Shown here: in pieces, positions 34,629 through 43,917 of the stretch
Position numbering within the stretch: position 1 is the stretch's first letter
How the letters are laid out: each line of letters opens with the position of its first letter
Assembly: GCA_022835595.1 (NCBI GenBank)
Contig: BQUP01000002.1
Coordinates: 2,776,534-2,840,533, forward strand
Direction: 5' to 3'
Origin: Cystobasidium ongulense
Lineage: Eukaryota > Basidiomycota > Cystobasidiomycetes > Cystobasidiales > Cystobasidiaceae
DNA: 64,000 bases
Program-made: the position numbers and the translations under genes
The notes under the pieces: model-generated
Seen by the model: the letters and a program-made list of their open reading frames with translations, nothing else
Told to the model about the DNA's origin: nothing
Database searches by the model: none

Positions 34629-37601
34629 ATGACAGAGCCTCAAGAGGGCCAGAGCCAGACTGCGAAGGCCGCAAAGAGCCCGAACAGTAGCGGGACAGAC
34701 GGAAGCGCTGCAGCCAGTCCCTTCCAGGCGCAATTGCCATCTGGTACCGCTTCAGGCAAGACTGCAGCAGGAGCTGACTACGCTGCAAGCAATGGTGATT
34801 CCCATCAGACGAGTAGGCCTCACTCAATCAGCAACGGGAGCTCCGCATCCCCAAACATGACGAGGAATTCATCAAATGGCATGAAGATAGGCAGCGACAA
34901 GATCGATGAACTTGCGCCGGAAGCTCCAGTGCCTAGCACAAGCACGCTTCCAATACTGTCTGGCGTACCAATCAATCATTATACCCAAAGCAAATCACCC
35001 TTACCAGTTTCGAGCTCCAATTCTTCTCAAGGTTTACCGCCGACTGCTTCTCAGCGGCTCAAAGGCAAGCAGAAGGAGGGCTCAGTACCACTGTCACCTT
35101 TTGGACAAAATGACCTGAATAATAGCAGAGCGGACTTAGATATTACAAGCTACCCTAACAACGGATTAAAAGCCTTCGTTCGCCCCGAAGCAGCCAACAC
35201 GCAAATCGCAGCCGCCACAGACGTGCATACCATGGCTAGCTTGTCTACTCAAAGCTCCTGGCCGACGTCGGTTCAGGATATATCAGCAAGCCTTGATAGC
35301 TTCTCGCTACCGAGTGAAGGCTTGTTCCCTTCTGATGGGTCTGATATGGCGGATCTCTTTGGTCCAGGAAGTGCAGCACTCTTCGAGCAAATACGAGCAG
35401 GTGAGGTTGAATAGGGCTAAACAACGTATTTGCACTGTAACTGATTTGTCCCTATGCCAGCTATGCGAGTGTCTCCCGAAGCTCCTCCATGGGTGCCACC
35501 AGAAGAACCTGCCAACAAGGAAACCACGGAAGCTGCGGAAGCAGTAGAAGCAGAGAAGAAGAAGGATAATAGTGACGATTCTGACAGTGACGACAATGAA
35601 ATAGATCTTGCCTTCAATTTCGACCTGGATGCGCAGATCAGTGCGGCTATGGCGAGTCTTACGCAATCTGCTCAAGCCACCATTCCAAGTCCTGCACAAA
35701 TACAGAAAGGATTACCAGATTCGTTGACGGCTTTAGCGGTGTCCGAGTCAGATCCAAAACCTTCAGAAGCTCCAGCAGCGCCACTGCAAGCCATACAGCA
35801 AGCCATCCCGCCGGCTAACGACTCGACAGAGCAGGAGAAAGCCCGAGCAGTGCCCGAGGATACCCACATGCAGAACCAAGATATAGGTTCCGACAGTGAT
35901 GATGATGATGCCGGTGAAACCGACGCTGCAGCTGCAGCGGCTCAGTTTGATCTGGACGCAATGCTGGCTTCCGCTATGGGTCAAGTGACTGGTGCAAGTT
36001 TGCCAGCGGATGAGAGCACGGACGAGAAGGGATCTAAAGAGCAAATGTCTGGAGAACGGCCGTTGAAAGCCAATGCCCCCTTGAGCGGCAGCAGTGATAC
36101 GAGTGAGGACGAGGAAGAAGTCCCAGTGTTCGATCTGGATGCACATTTGCGGCAGGCTATGGCACTTGCCAGGGATCAAGCCTCACTCAGTCCGGGAGAG
36201 GAAGTGATTGACGTAGGAACTCCACTTGGACCGCCGAGCTCGGACGAGTCAAGTGACAATGAAGGAGCATTCGACCTCGACGCTCACATTGGGCAGGCTC
36301 TAGCAGATCAATTGCTAGCATCCGTACAGCAACAAGCGCCGCGTCAAAGTCTACAGACATCGCGTCCTGCTGTCAAAGAACCGAGCCCTGACTTCATGGC
36401 ACACGATTTGCAAAACATGCTTCAAGCCGCCATGAAGCAAGCTGCTCTCGAATTGGAGGAGGAACAGCAGGAACAGACGTTACAACTTGAAGGCATGACT
36501 TTGGCTGCTAAGGAACAAGCTCGGGCATTTCCAGACCAGCCTGCACAACCGCCGCCATTTGTACCACGAAGGTTTGCGATGCCGCCCAAGCCTAGAACGA
36601 GGCCGCGCGTGGAGGATGACGGAGACCCGGAAAATGCTTTTAATCGAAGTCGACAAGCCCATCCGCAAGCTCTCCACACGTCTTATAAATGCGATTTCAA
36701 GGGGTGTGATACAGTGGTAAGTAGCTGTCCTCCAGCAGTATCAAGTCAACGCCGCCTGACCTGTCACACGTCACATCAGTTCGCAAGGCTCCAGGACTTT
36801 CAAACTCATAGACAAGGTCATCAAGGGCCAAAGCCATACAAATGCCACCTTTGCCCAGCTACTTTTACTACGAATCAAGAGTTCCAGGATCATTCCTGGA
36901 CACACAACCGTACTCGAGAATGGAAGTATCGGTGTAAAGGCTGTTTCAACCTATTCGGCGACAAAGGCATGTTTGATCAACACGTGTCGAAAGCTAAAGA
37001 CTACCGATGCTCACGTGGAGAATGCGAACTGCAGATGCGGCCGGCTGGTGCTCGTGTTACGATGCCCCCCATTCAGCCTACGAATGGACACCTGTCTAAA
37101 GCGAATCACGAGAACTACTTCGTGCAGTCAGGCTTTGATCAGTCAGCTCTTTTAGCGGCTACTCTCGTACACCAGATGTCGTCTCTCTTAGCGAGACAGT
37201 ACGACAGACAAACTTCGTTACTCGGTCCGAACGATCCAAAGATAGACGCCAACCTCGCTTTAAGGCAGACCTTCCAGCGAGCAGGCCTTACCCCAAACGA
37301 GACAGCAGCATTGGCTACGATCTTGGCGAGCGTTGGACATGCAAGAAATGAAGGCTTAAAAGCCTCCCTTGATGAAGCGAGAAAGGCTCAATTCGAGGCG
37401 TATAGAAAGCACCAGGAACGACAGCGAAAAGCGGCTCTGAAGCAAATCAAGCGCGAAAGGAAACGAATCAAGCAGGCAGCTGATAAAGCAGCGGCGCAGG
37501 ATAAGAGGAAAGCAGATCAAGCTGCACAAGCGGAGAGAAAGAAACAAGCTGAAGCGTCAAAGAACGGAGATATACCAGTTCCACAAGCAGTAATGACATG
37601 A
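34629..37601 (+). CDS. C2H2 zinc-finger protein with FDLDA-type repeats
   Basis: Three exons (34629-35400, 35461-36716, 36780-37601) encode 949 residues, likely a nuclear DNA-binding regulator. The first third is Ser-rich and ends with DMADLFGPGSAALFEQIRA. The middle carries five repeats, each after an acidic/Ser stretch: FNFDLDAQISAAMASL, FDLDAMLASAMGQV, FDLDAHLRQAMALA, FDLDAHIGQALADQL and a degenerate HDLQNMLQAAMKQAA. C2H2 fingers follow. The first (CDFKGCDTV|FARLQDFQTHRQGH, C-X4-C-X12-H-X3-H) is formed only when a 63-nt intron is removed. The second is CHLCPATFTTNQEFQDHSWTH (C-X2-C-X12-H-X3-H); a third, degenerate, begins CKGCFNLFGDKG. The C-terminus is a highly charged coiled coil (RKHQERQRKAALKQIKRERKR). 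I do not recognise an orthologue. Confidence 0.82.
36717..36779 (+). other. 63-nt intron without in-frame stop, inside the first zinc finger
   Basis: GTAAGT...CATCAG, 63 nt, divisible by three, no stop in the coding frame, so the open frame reads straight through. Removing it gives canonical finger spacing C-X4-C-X12-H-X3-H. Retaining it inserts 21 residues between the second Cys and first His and should disable the finger. Regulated retention would therefore toggle DNA binding. Confidence 0.75.
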
Positions 37602-37829
37602 TAAGTGGCTGCAAGTAGTGCCCGTAGTGAAGTGGTACTGCACTTGGTTCGAAGCAGTAAATGTGAAGTTGCGACTATGAATTTATGTAGCAGCAGTACA
37701 GTGGTAATTTGCATTGTTGATGGTAAAATTACAGAAATCTAGGCCTAATGTTTGTCCTGTTGAAGCTGCGGCAGAAGTAGTATGAACCATGTTTTCACGG
37801 TACTATTGTATCAAGCTGATAAATACCGA

Positions 37830-38642
37830 CTAATAATCGTTATAATTGAGTGTGTTATTCGAAGGATCTTGCATTTCTAGGAAATAGCCCATGTAGGCTG
37901 CAAGCCATGGACTTTTGGGAGGCTTCATCTTGCCGTTGTGGCTCTTGACGCGAATGATGAAATTGGCTAGGACGGCTGCGAAAAGTAGAACACATACGAA
38001 GACTGGCCCGTAGAGTTCGTCTGTGCGTAGCGAGTGCAAGTGAGGTGCGAGCACAGACGCAGATGTGGCGAATATCACTTTAGCTCCGCGAGCGTTGACT
38101 ACTCGCTTGATAGCAGCTTACCGAAGTTGCCAGCGTACGATGTGCGTATGCGATGAGATCTTCTTTGAAACATAGCCCAAGCGTAGACAATCTGGTGACG
38201 GGCGAGGTTATCGTAGATTAGCCATCACTGCTCGAGACTCGTTTATGCTTTCAAATGCTCACCATGCCCATACTGATGATAGCATACACCATGCCCATGC
38301 GACTACCTATCTTGTCACCTCCATTGAAGAGTGCTAATGCAAAGCTGCCGAGCAGGAGAGCTACCCTAAGCCAACTGAAGAACGTCCGCTCGCCTGGATA
38401 AACGGAAGGCAAGCATGTGGTGAGCACCGTCGGCAACAGCAGAACACCAACATCAGACAAGACTACTCACTCGCAAGCCACACTTTTGGTTCCACCTTGG
38501 GTCCCTGTTGCTCTGCCGGCTTCGACGTCCCGCTCGTCGCTGTCGCTGACGGTCTTGCCCTTGTGCGTGGCCTGTCGCCTCCCGCAGGCGCAGATGCCGC
38601 TGTTGCGCCGTAGGATTGCCGTTGAGCGCTGCTGTCAGCCAT
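37830..38642 (-). CDS. VTC1: VTC1-like vacuolar transporter chaperone subunit (DUF202)
   Basis: Small membrane subunit of the VTC polyphosphate polymerase complex of the vacuole/acidocalcisome. Four exons (38642-38471, 38393-38263, 38191-38122, 38020-37830) give 187 residues. An N-terminal hydrophilic segment (about 45 residues) leads to VEPKVWLASERTFFSWLRVALLLGSFALALFN, the diagnostic DUF202 block. Two more helices follow (MGMVYAIISMGMIVYAWAMFQRRSHRI and LYGPVFVCVLLFAAVLANFII). The C-terminal tail of about 45 residues (KPPKSPWLAAYMGYFLEM) is longer than in yeast Vtc1 (129 residues). There is no SPX or catalytic domain, which separates it from VTC2-4. Convergent with the zinc-finger gene. Confidence 0.88.
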
Positions 38643-39591
38643 GTTTGCCTTTCAGAATAGACAGTAGGTCTTGCTACGATGCGTGTCGCTTGGTGTGCAG
38701 CCATCCTTGCATTATTCTCTAGCCAGCTTGAATGATCGAGACCGCGGTCACGTTCGTGCAAGTTTCAGACCTGGCTTTCTTCTAACCGTTCCGACCCGCT
38801 TGTCAAGCATTCATGCTATCTTCAGACGCTCTTCAAGGTACAGGCACACCGTATTGTGCGCCTCACTCTCTGTTTCGACGCCGTAAACCTTCCAGGCGTA
38901 CTTACCGATGTCGAACAAGACAGCCGTCAACCATCTCTGCCGGTATTGGTACATATACGTTGCAAACGGTACCGAGAGCATAGCTATCATAATTCAAGAT
39001 TTGCCTCCAATCGCATTCGCAGGTCCGTCAACGCCATGTCATATGCTTCGATAGACTTTCCCATCCGAAGTTTAGTGAGTACTGGCTTGCAAGCCTGCAG
39101 AGCAATACCATAGTCTCGACTGTGCAAGACAACCTTCTCTATGACCAATCTATGCTCTAGCATATCATATTTCATTCCTCTCACCTTAGAAGCCTGGCAG
39201 GTTTACCTAGGAAGGCAAGTGGAAATCTAAGACCGCTTCTCTTCTACGATGTGGATATCTTATCGCCCTTCCGCGAAGCTAAGTTTAGCTTGCAGCCTTC
39301 CAAGCTCACTCAGCACACCTTCCAGCCTTCCGCTTCTTTAAGTACAAAAGGCGCCTCGATTTCTTCGTTGCATCTTGCCTCTGCTCTTCTTCGTCTGACC
39401 GGCACCCCTTCAATTCCCAATATCTTCTACTAAAAGTTCTTGTTAACCCAAGCTAATTAGTCGGTCAGAACACCCCTCAACTAAATACCGCATGCTTCGC
39501 CTTGGACACTCTAAGCCGCAACAGAGCTCTCTGTGATATGCTTCAAGATCCACCACTGAACTTTATCACCAAATAAAGCCGTGGAGTAGTT
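38643..39591. other. Intergenic / decayed sequence upstream of VTC1
   Basis: After the VTC1 promoter no complete gene is seen. A 65-codon open frame on the minus strand (39184-38987; AYDMALTDLRMRLEANLEL at its end) and a 60-odd-codon frame on the plus strand (39251-39433) read like gene fragments but match nothing I recognise. This region borders the decayed patch to the right. Confidence 0.4.
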
Positions 39592-39815
39592 CAGCACTCC
39601 AGTATCGAAACGTCTGAACAGTTAGTCGTCAAAGAAGTCCCTCTGCTATACGTCCCTGCTTCAAATAAGGTCTGCGTGTTGCCAAAGGATGAACCTTTTC
39701 CCGACTGTCTAATCACTATCCAAACTGCAACAGAGGAGCATGCAAGCAAAAGGCGCAAAGTAGAGCTAGACGAGGGAGCGGTCGGTTCTATGAATAGTTT
39801 GCTGGACAGAATAAG
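39592..39815 (+). pseudogene. Gene fragment, open frame without start codon
   Basis: A plus-strand frame stays open from about 39592 to a TGA at about 39815. It encodes an acidic/basic segment (VVKEVPLLYVPASNKVCVLP ... ASKRRKVELDEGAVG) with no ATG at its head. It abuts the relic copy of the orphan membrane-protein gene in another frame. It could be the decayed N-terminal part of that copy or a different gene; its text does not align with the intact gene's N-terminus. Confidence 0.4.
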
Positions 39816-40534
39816 ACAATGAAGCTCTCGTAAATCCAGAAGCATTGTACTGGCTGGAAAAAGCTGGACCTGGACCTAAACATGAGCACGAAGAGTTAAT
39901 AGTCGCGCGCCGCGTGCCGCGTGCTATAATGGAGAGAATCAATGAAACCAACGACCACGACCTCATCTCGCAATATCTCTATGCCTTCCTCGATTTCTGG
40001 AGCCTTTGCCAATACCATATTCTCATTTGGATTGGCTGTGCCATATCTTCCGGCTGTATCTGTATCATACAGCCTACACTGATTGTCGAGGAAAGCTCCA
40101 AGCTAGCCCGCATCTTCTTCGAAGATATGCTCGTTACGGTCTTTCAGCAAACTATTCTCGCTGCCGATTTCCAGACTTTCCTCGACGGCAACTTCGACAT
40201 GGCATTCCTGCACGCAATCTGTGTGGCCATCATTATTTTCATTTGGAAGGAGATGTCACTCAGTCCAGAGGCTTGGATCCATTGCTATGGAGGACCCGTT
40301 GTGGTCGAATACGGACCCCTTCCTCGATTAAACCATGCAAAGTCTCCTCTTCGTAGTCCACACGAGGTCAGGCTTAGTGAGTGGAAAGGATCGTATGCAT
40401 TAGACATGGACTGCGCTAATAATGGTTTACCAATGCTAGGAGGGCTTGAGCTTGACATTGATAAATGCTTCATACGTACCGATGGTGTCAGCGTTCAGTT
40501 TTGCTACAAGTTGAGGAACAACGTGCCAGCTTAG
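39816..40534 (+). pseudogene. Relic paralogue of the orphan two-TM membrane protein at 60785-63263
   Basis: From EALYWLEKAGPGPKHEHEEL to SPEAWIHCYGGPVVVEYGPLP this frame aligns residue by residue with the intact gene (AETAYWTSLAGPGPQHEQREL ... SPEAWIHCYGIPVVVNYGPLP). By my count about 60 of 92 positions are identical over one ungapped stretch. Shared blocks include ERINETNDHDLI/DRINATNDQNLI, CIIQPTL, ESSK..RIFF and both hydrophobic segments. There is no in-frame start (a stop lies just upstream of EALYW). Similarity fades after YGPLP, and the ~480-residue C-terminal region of the intact gene, with its CxxC motif, is absent. It sits on the opposite strand and 22 kb away, so it is a dispersed, truncated duplicate. 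Confidence 0.8.
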
Positions 40535-40864
40535 GTCGCCCAAAGTAAGTCGGCAACAGCTTTGCGGATCTTTTGCGTCTTACTTTGTTGATGTGAAGTG
40601 GTGCTGGCAGGTCGAATCGCAGAACCCTGAGACAGTACGCTTCGATTAACGTAGCCATCGACGAGACCGTTCACCGGATAGCGAAGGGCATTGTCCCCAA
40701 TACGAATAAGGCTGCGAGTATGGAGCATGCCTTTTTGCGTTATGACAACCGTGCTCAGGGAGCCAGACTATTGTTATCTCTGAATCAAGCGCAAGAATCA
40801 ACTCCCTTTCGAAGAGCGGTAGCCAAAATCAAAAAGCAACGCCCGCGGATTTTTTCTGGTCACC

Positions 40865-41628
40865 ACTACGATAATATCGTTGATCACCATGTCAAAGGAG
40901 GTACTATCGAGGCAATTCAAGGAGCAACCGTGGATGTCTGTATCTGCTCTGCAACGATGGCTCCATCTCGTGCCGCCAGTCACTCGATACTCAATTCTTC
41001 ACAAAGGCGCGACTTGCTGTGGCCATTTCGAGAGCAGAATATATATTTTACGTTCGTATGTAATCGAAGTACCATTGTCGAGGGTTTTCAACAGCACCCT
41101 AATGAATTTCTGGCACATTCTAACGCAAGAGGATACACCTCAAGACAAAACCGAAGACAAAGGCGGAGGCAAAGTCAAAAACAAAACGCAAAGACATGAC
41201 ATCTGGATAGAGGACCACTATCCACACAATTTTGCTCCGTTGGTCAACATGTCGGATGCCAACACCATCTTACCATTCCGCATGGTTAAACGACTACGCA
41301 TCTCGAACGTAGACACAGTCGAGGCCCTGCCGTTCTTCAGACAGTATCTTCCTGTACTCGACCGGCTTCACTTGCCCGCGCTCGCAACCAACATGTCGTT
41401 GAAGCTTTCCTCGAGACGCTCTGCTCATCGCACCTAAGACGCATCATACTTCACGTGAATGCTTCAAGCTGGCCGGCACTGCGTTCTATCCTCGAACAGC
41501 ACCATTTTCCTCGTCTGGTCGAACTGCGGCTTCATCCTTTGGTTTTGCCTTTGGTTGCTCTACACACAAGCTTCGATACTGATATTGTGACCCGCCTAGT
41601 GTGCCGACACGCAAGGAGACATATCTAA
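40865..41628 (+). pseudogene. F-box/LRR-like protein relic, frameshifted
   Basis: Two overlapping plus-strand frames together read like an F-box/leucine-rich-repeat protein. The first runs from ATG at about 40889 (SALQRWLHLVPPVTRYSILH ... MVKRLRISNVDTVEALPFF ... LPVLDRLHLPALATN). The second continues one base out of phase near 41390-41400 (VVEAFLETLCSSHLRRIILH ... LRSILEQHHFPRLVELRLHP) to a stop at about 41628. No splice signal explains the frame change, so a single-base indel is inferred. The family call rests on the LRR-like L..L.L spacing and is tentative. Confidence 0.45.
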
Positions 41629-41682
41629 TCTCAAGCAATACTGAGTTCAACTCAGGAAACCAATACACATGTCGACCTTATC

Positions 41683-42189
41683 ATGCGGAAATGCCGAATG
41701 GCACAACATTCGCAAGGGAATGGGAGGCCGGAATACACGACGGTCTCGTCACGACGCTTGGTTGTCGATGCGCTGGGCCTGGTTTGCGTCAACACAATGG
41801 CTCCTGGATTGGTGTTGCGCTATACCCTGAGCCCGGCCACGGTCGAAGACAAGGCCAAGAAGCCAAAATGGATTTTGGAACCGGAAATCATCCGCTCCTT
41901 CACTTCACTAAATACGAGTCAATCGACTTCGTCGAAGCCGAAAAAAACCGTTAAACACAAAGCGGCCCTCAGCCCGGTCAAGGTGCTGCAATCGCCCAAG
42001 CGTGCCAAGGGTAAGGGTAAGGGAAAATCTGTTGAGCCAGATTCCCCCCTCCAAGCTTCCAGTCACGCTGAGTCCAGCAAAAAGAGGGAAGCTCCTCCAT
42101 TATCATTACCAGACGCAGCACATACGAAAGACTCGATCTTGATTGCTCAAGGTTCCTTTGAGACGGCAATGCATGAAAAATGGTGGTAG
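41683..42189 (+). pseudogene. Lysine-rich open frame, likely gene fragment
   Basis: 168 codons ending TAG at 42189. The first half (VVDALGLVCVNTMAPGLVLR, then PKWILEPEIIRSF) is ordered; the second half is Lys/Ser/Pro-rich (SPKRAKGKGKGKSVEPDSPL). It follows the F-box-like relic on the same strand and may be its decayed 3' part or an independent short gene. No family recognised. Confidence 0.35.
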
Positions 42190-42636
42190 TGGTGCTTTTC
42201 ACTGCCGTATGGCGGTCATCCTGTGGCCACAAGTGCTGACGAAAAATACGAGGCAGATGGAGAGACAGAAGATGGAAGCTCATCAGAAACATCTGCAAGC
42301 TCTGTAAAACATGGAGGATGCAAGATTGCATCATCACTTTGCCAGCCTTGGCTTTCCCGTAGCCAGCTGCATTGCTGCTCGCAAATGATAAGCACACCTC
42401 TCTCTTCTGAAGTTTGATAAGTCGATGCTTTGGGTTTTGTAAGTGCGAACACAGATGCACCAGGCCAGATGATCGCCGTTGCTGGTAAACGGCGGCAGTC
42501 GCACAAGGCAGATGTAACTACGTTAGAGAACAATCTTGGGTACCGCAGGCGATAGCTTCAGCCAATAAAAGATCGTCTGGATGCCGAAGCGTGTTGCACC
42601 TTGATCAGTACTGTTGCTACATTGACTTGACTGCCA
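42190..42636. other. Intergenic, right edge of the decayed patch
   Basis: No gene seen. It includes the 3' flank of the proteasome alpha-7 gene. Confidence 0.4.
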
Positions 42637-43697
42637 TTACTCCTCCATTTCCTCGCTCAACTGATCCTTTGCCCATTGTTCAGCTTGCTGCAGAGTATCT
42701 TTCGGTACGCTTTGATGCTTGTTCTTGCTTTGAGGGCAGATCCAGCTCATTTCCAGTTCAAATTCCTTGTCTTTGGCATCGTCATGCACTTTGTGGATGA
42801 TGAGGGCGACGTGCTTGACGGCTTCTTCACACGTCATGTTGTCTAGATCCAGCTTCTCTATCTCTGTCTTTGCCAATTGACGCCCTTTGCCAGTCGCGCA
42901 ACCTCTGTATCCCCAGTACACGCCACTTGGCTCAATCATGTAGATAGCAGGACCAGTCTTGTCGACGCAGCCAACGATGGCGGACACACCGAAAGGTCGG
43001 ACTGACGAGTAGCATGTGTACGCTTGGCAGTAATGTCCTAATCTGTCCGCAAGAATCTAGGTAGGGAGTCGTCAGCTTACGACTTCATTGATCGGTACGG
43101 ACAAGAGTTGCCCACCTTGCTAGGTATCTGCACGCGATAAGTGTCTTTGTAGTTCTCTGCCTCATCTCTCGCACGGTTTGCCAAGTGTCGTCCATCTGCT
43201 ACGAGTCCTGTTGCAGCCTGAATTGACGTTTCATCGTCAGCTTTGGAGGCACAGAGTGGCAGCTTCACTGACCAGTCCAGCATGCGTATCAATAGTAGCA
43301 ATGCGCTTGTTTGCTCCAGGCACGAGCAGTTTGCTCTGAACGATCTTCTCGACAGCTAGAATAATGCCATCTTTGACCTTGACGCCGATAGCAGTGCTGC
43401 AGGAACCGAGGCAGTCGTAAGCCTAGGAATTGGAGAGGCTCGCTGAGAATAACACATACCCTGCGGCCTCTACAGCCTTGCTGGCATACTCAATCTGCAA
43501 GTACGCTACTAGTCAGTATCCTCATTCAAACGTTGCTGCAGCACGCCATGTCCGCTTACCTGGAAGAGTCGACCATCTGGCGAGTATGTGCTGATCGTGC
43601 CGGACGAATATCAGCTCTTCGAGCGCGAGCCTGGCTGCACATCTCCACTGTGCACTCACCTCACAGACAAGTCGTAACCTGTACCTATTGACGCCAT
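42637..43697 (-). CDS. PRE10: 20S proteasome subunit alpha-7 (PRE10/PSMA3 type)
   Basis: Non-catalytic alpha-ring subunit of the 20S proteasome. The start MASIGTGYDLS at 43697 matches the family start. Exons then give YSPDGRLFQ|IEYASKAVEA, VKVKDGIILAVEKIVQSKLLVPGANKRIATIDTHAGL, GLVADGRHLANRARDEAENYKDTYRVQIP, and SAIVGCVDKTGPAIYMIEPSGVYWGYRGCATGKGRQLAKTEIEKL. The end has DKEFELEMSWICPQSKNKH and an acidic tail. KEFELEMSW and the SGVYWGYRG.ATGKGRQ.AK block are specific for alpha-7. There are about six short introns. DIS3 ends only 220 bp upstream on the same strand. Confidence 0.94.
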
Positions 43698-43917
43698 GCT
43701 TGAAGAATGTTGTGGTGGACAGGTAAAAGCAGCGGTGACGCGGTCGGCCAGCGAGCAAGGCGAATGAAGCGTGGCAAAGGTACGCTTCAAGCATAACGAT
43801 CTGCCAGCCGGAAAGTAGCACAGATCTCCGCGACTGGCCTACACCTATATATGAACGTGCGAAATGAGCTACATGAAAGACATTACTGCCACAGGAACCA
43901 AGACCGCCGCAATCATG

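Noticed and set aside
38987-39184. 65-codon minus-strand frame ending ALTDLRMRLEANLEL
   Set aside because: Amino-acid composition looks protein-like, but there is no family match, no partner exon and no second line of evidence. Kept only as part of the intergenic description.
41683-42189. DNA-ligase or histone-like protein from the GKGKGK and SPKRAK motifs
   Set aside because: Low-complexity lysine runs are not diagnostic, and no catalytic or histone-fold motif is present.
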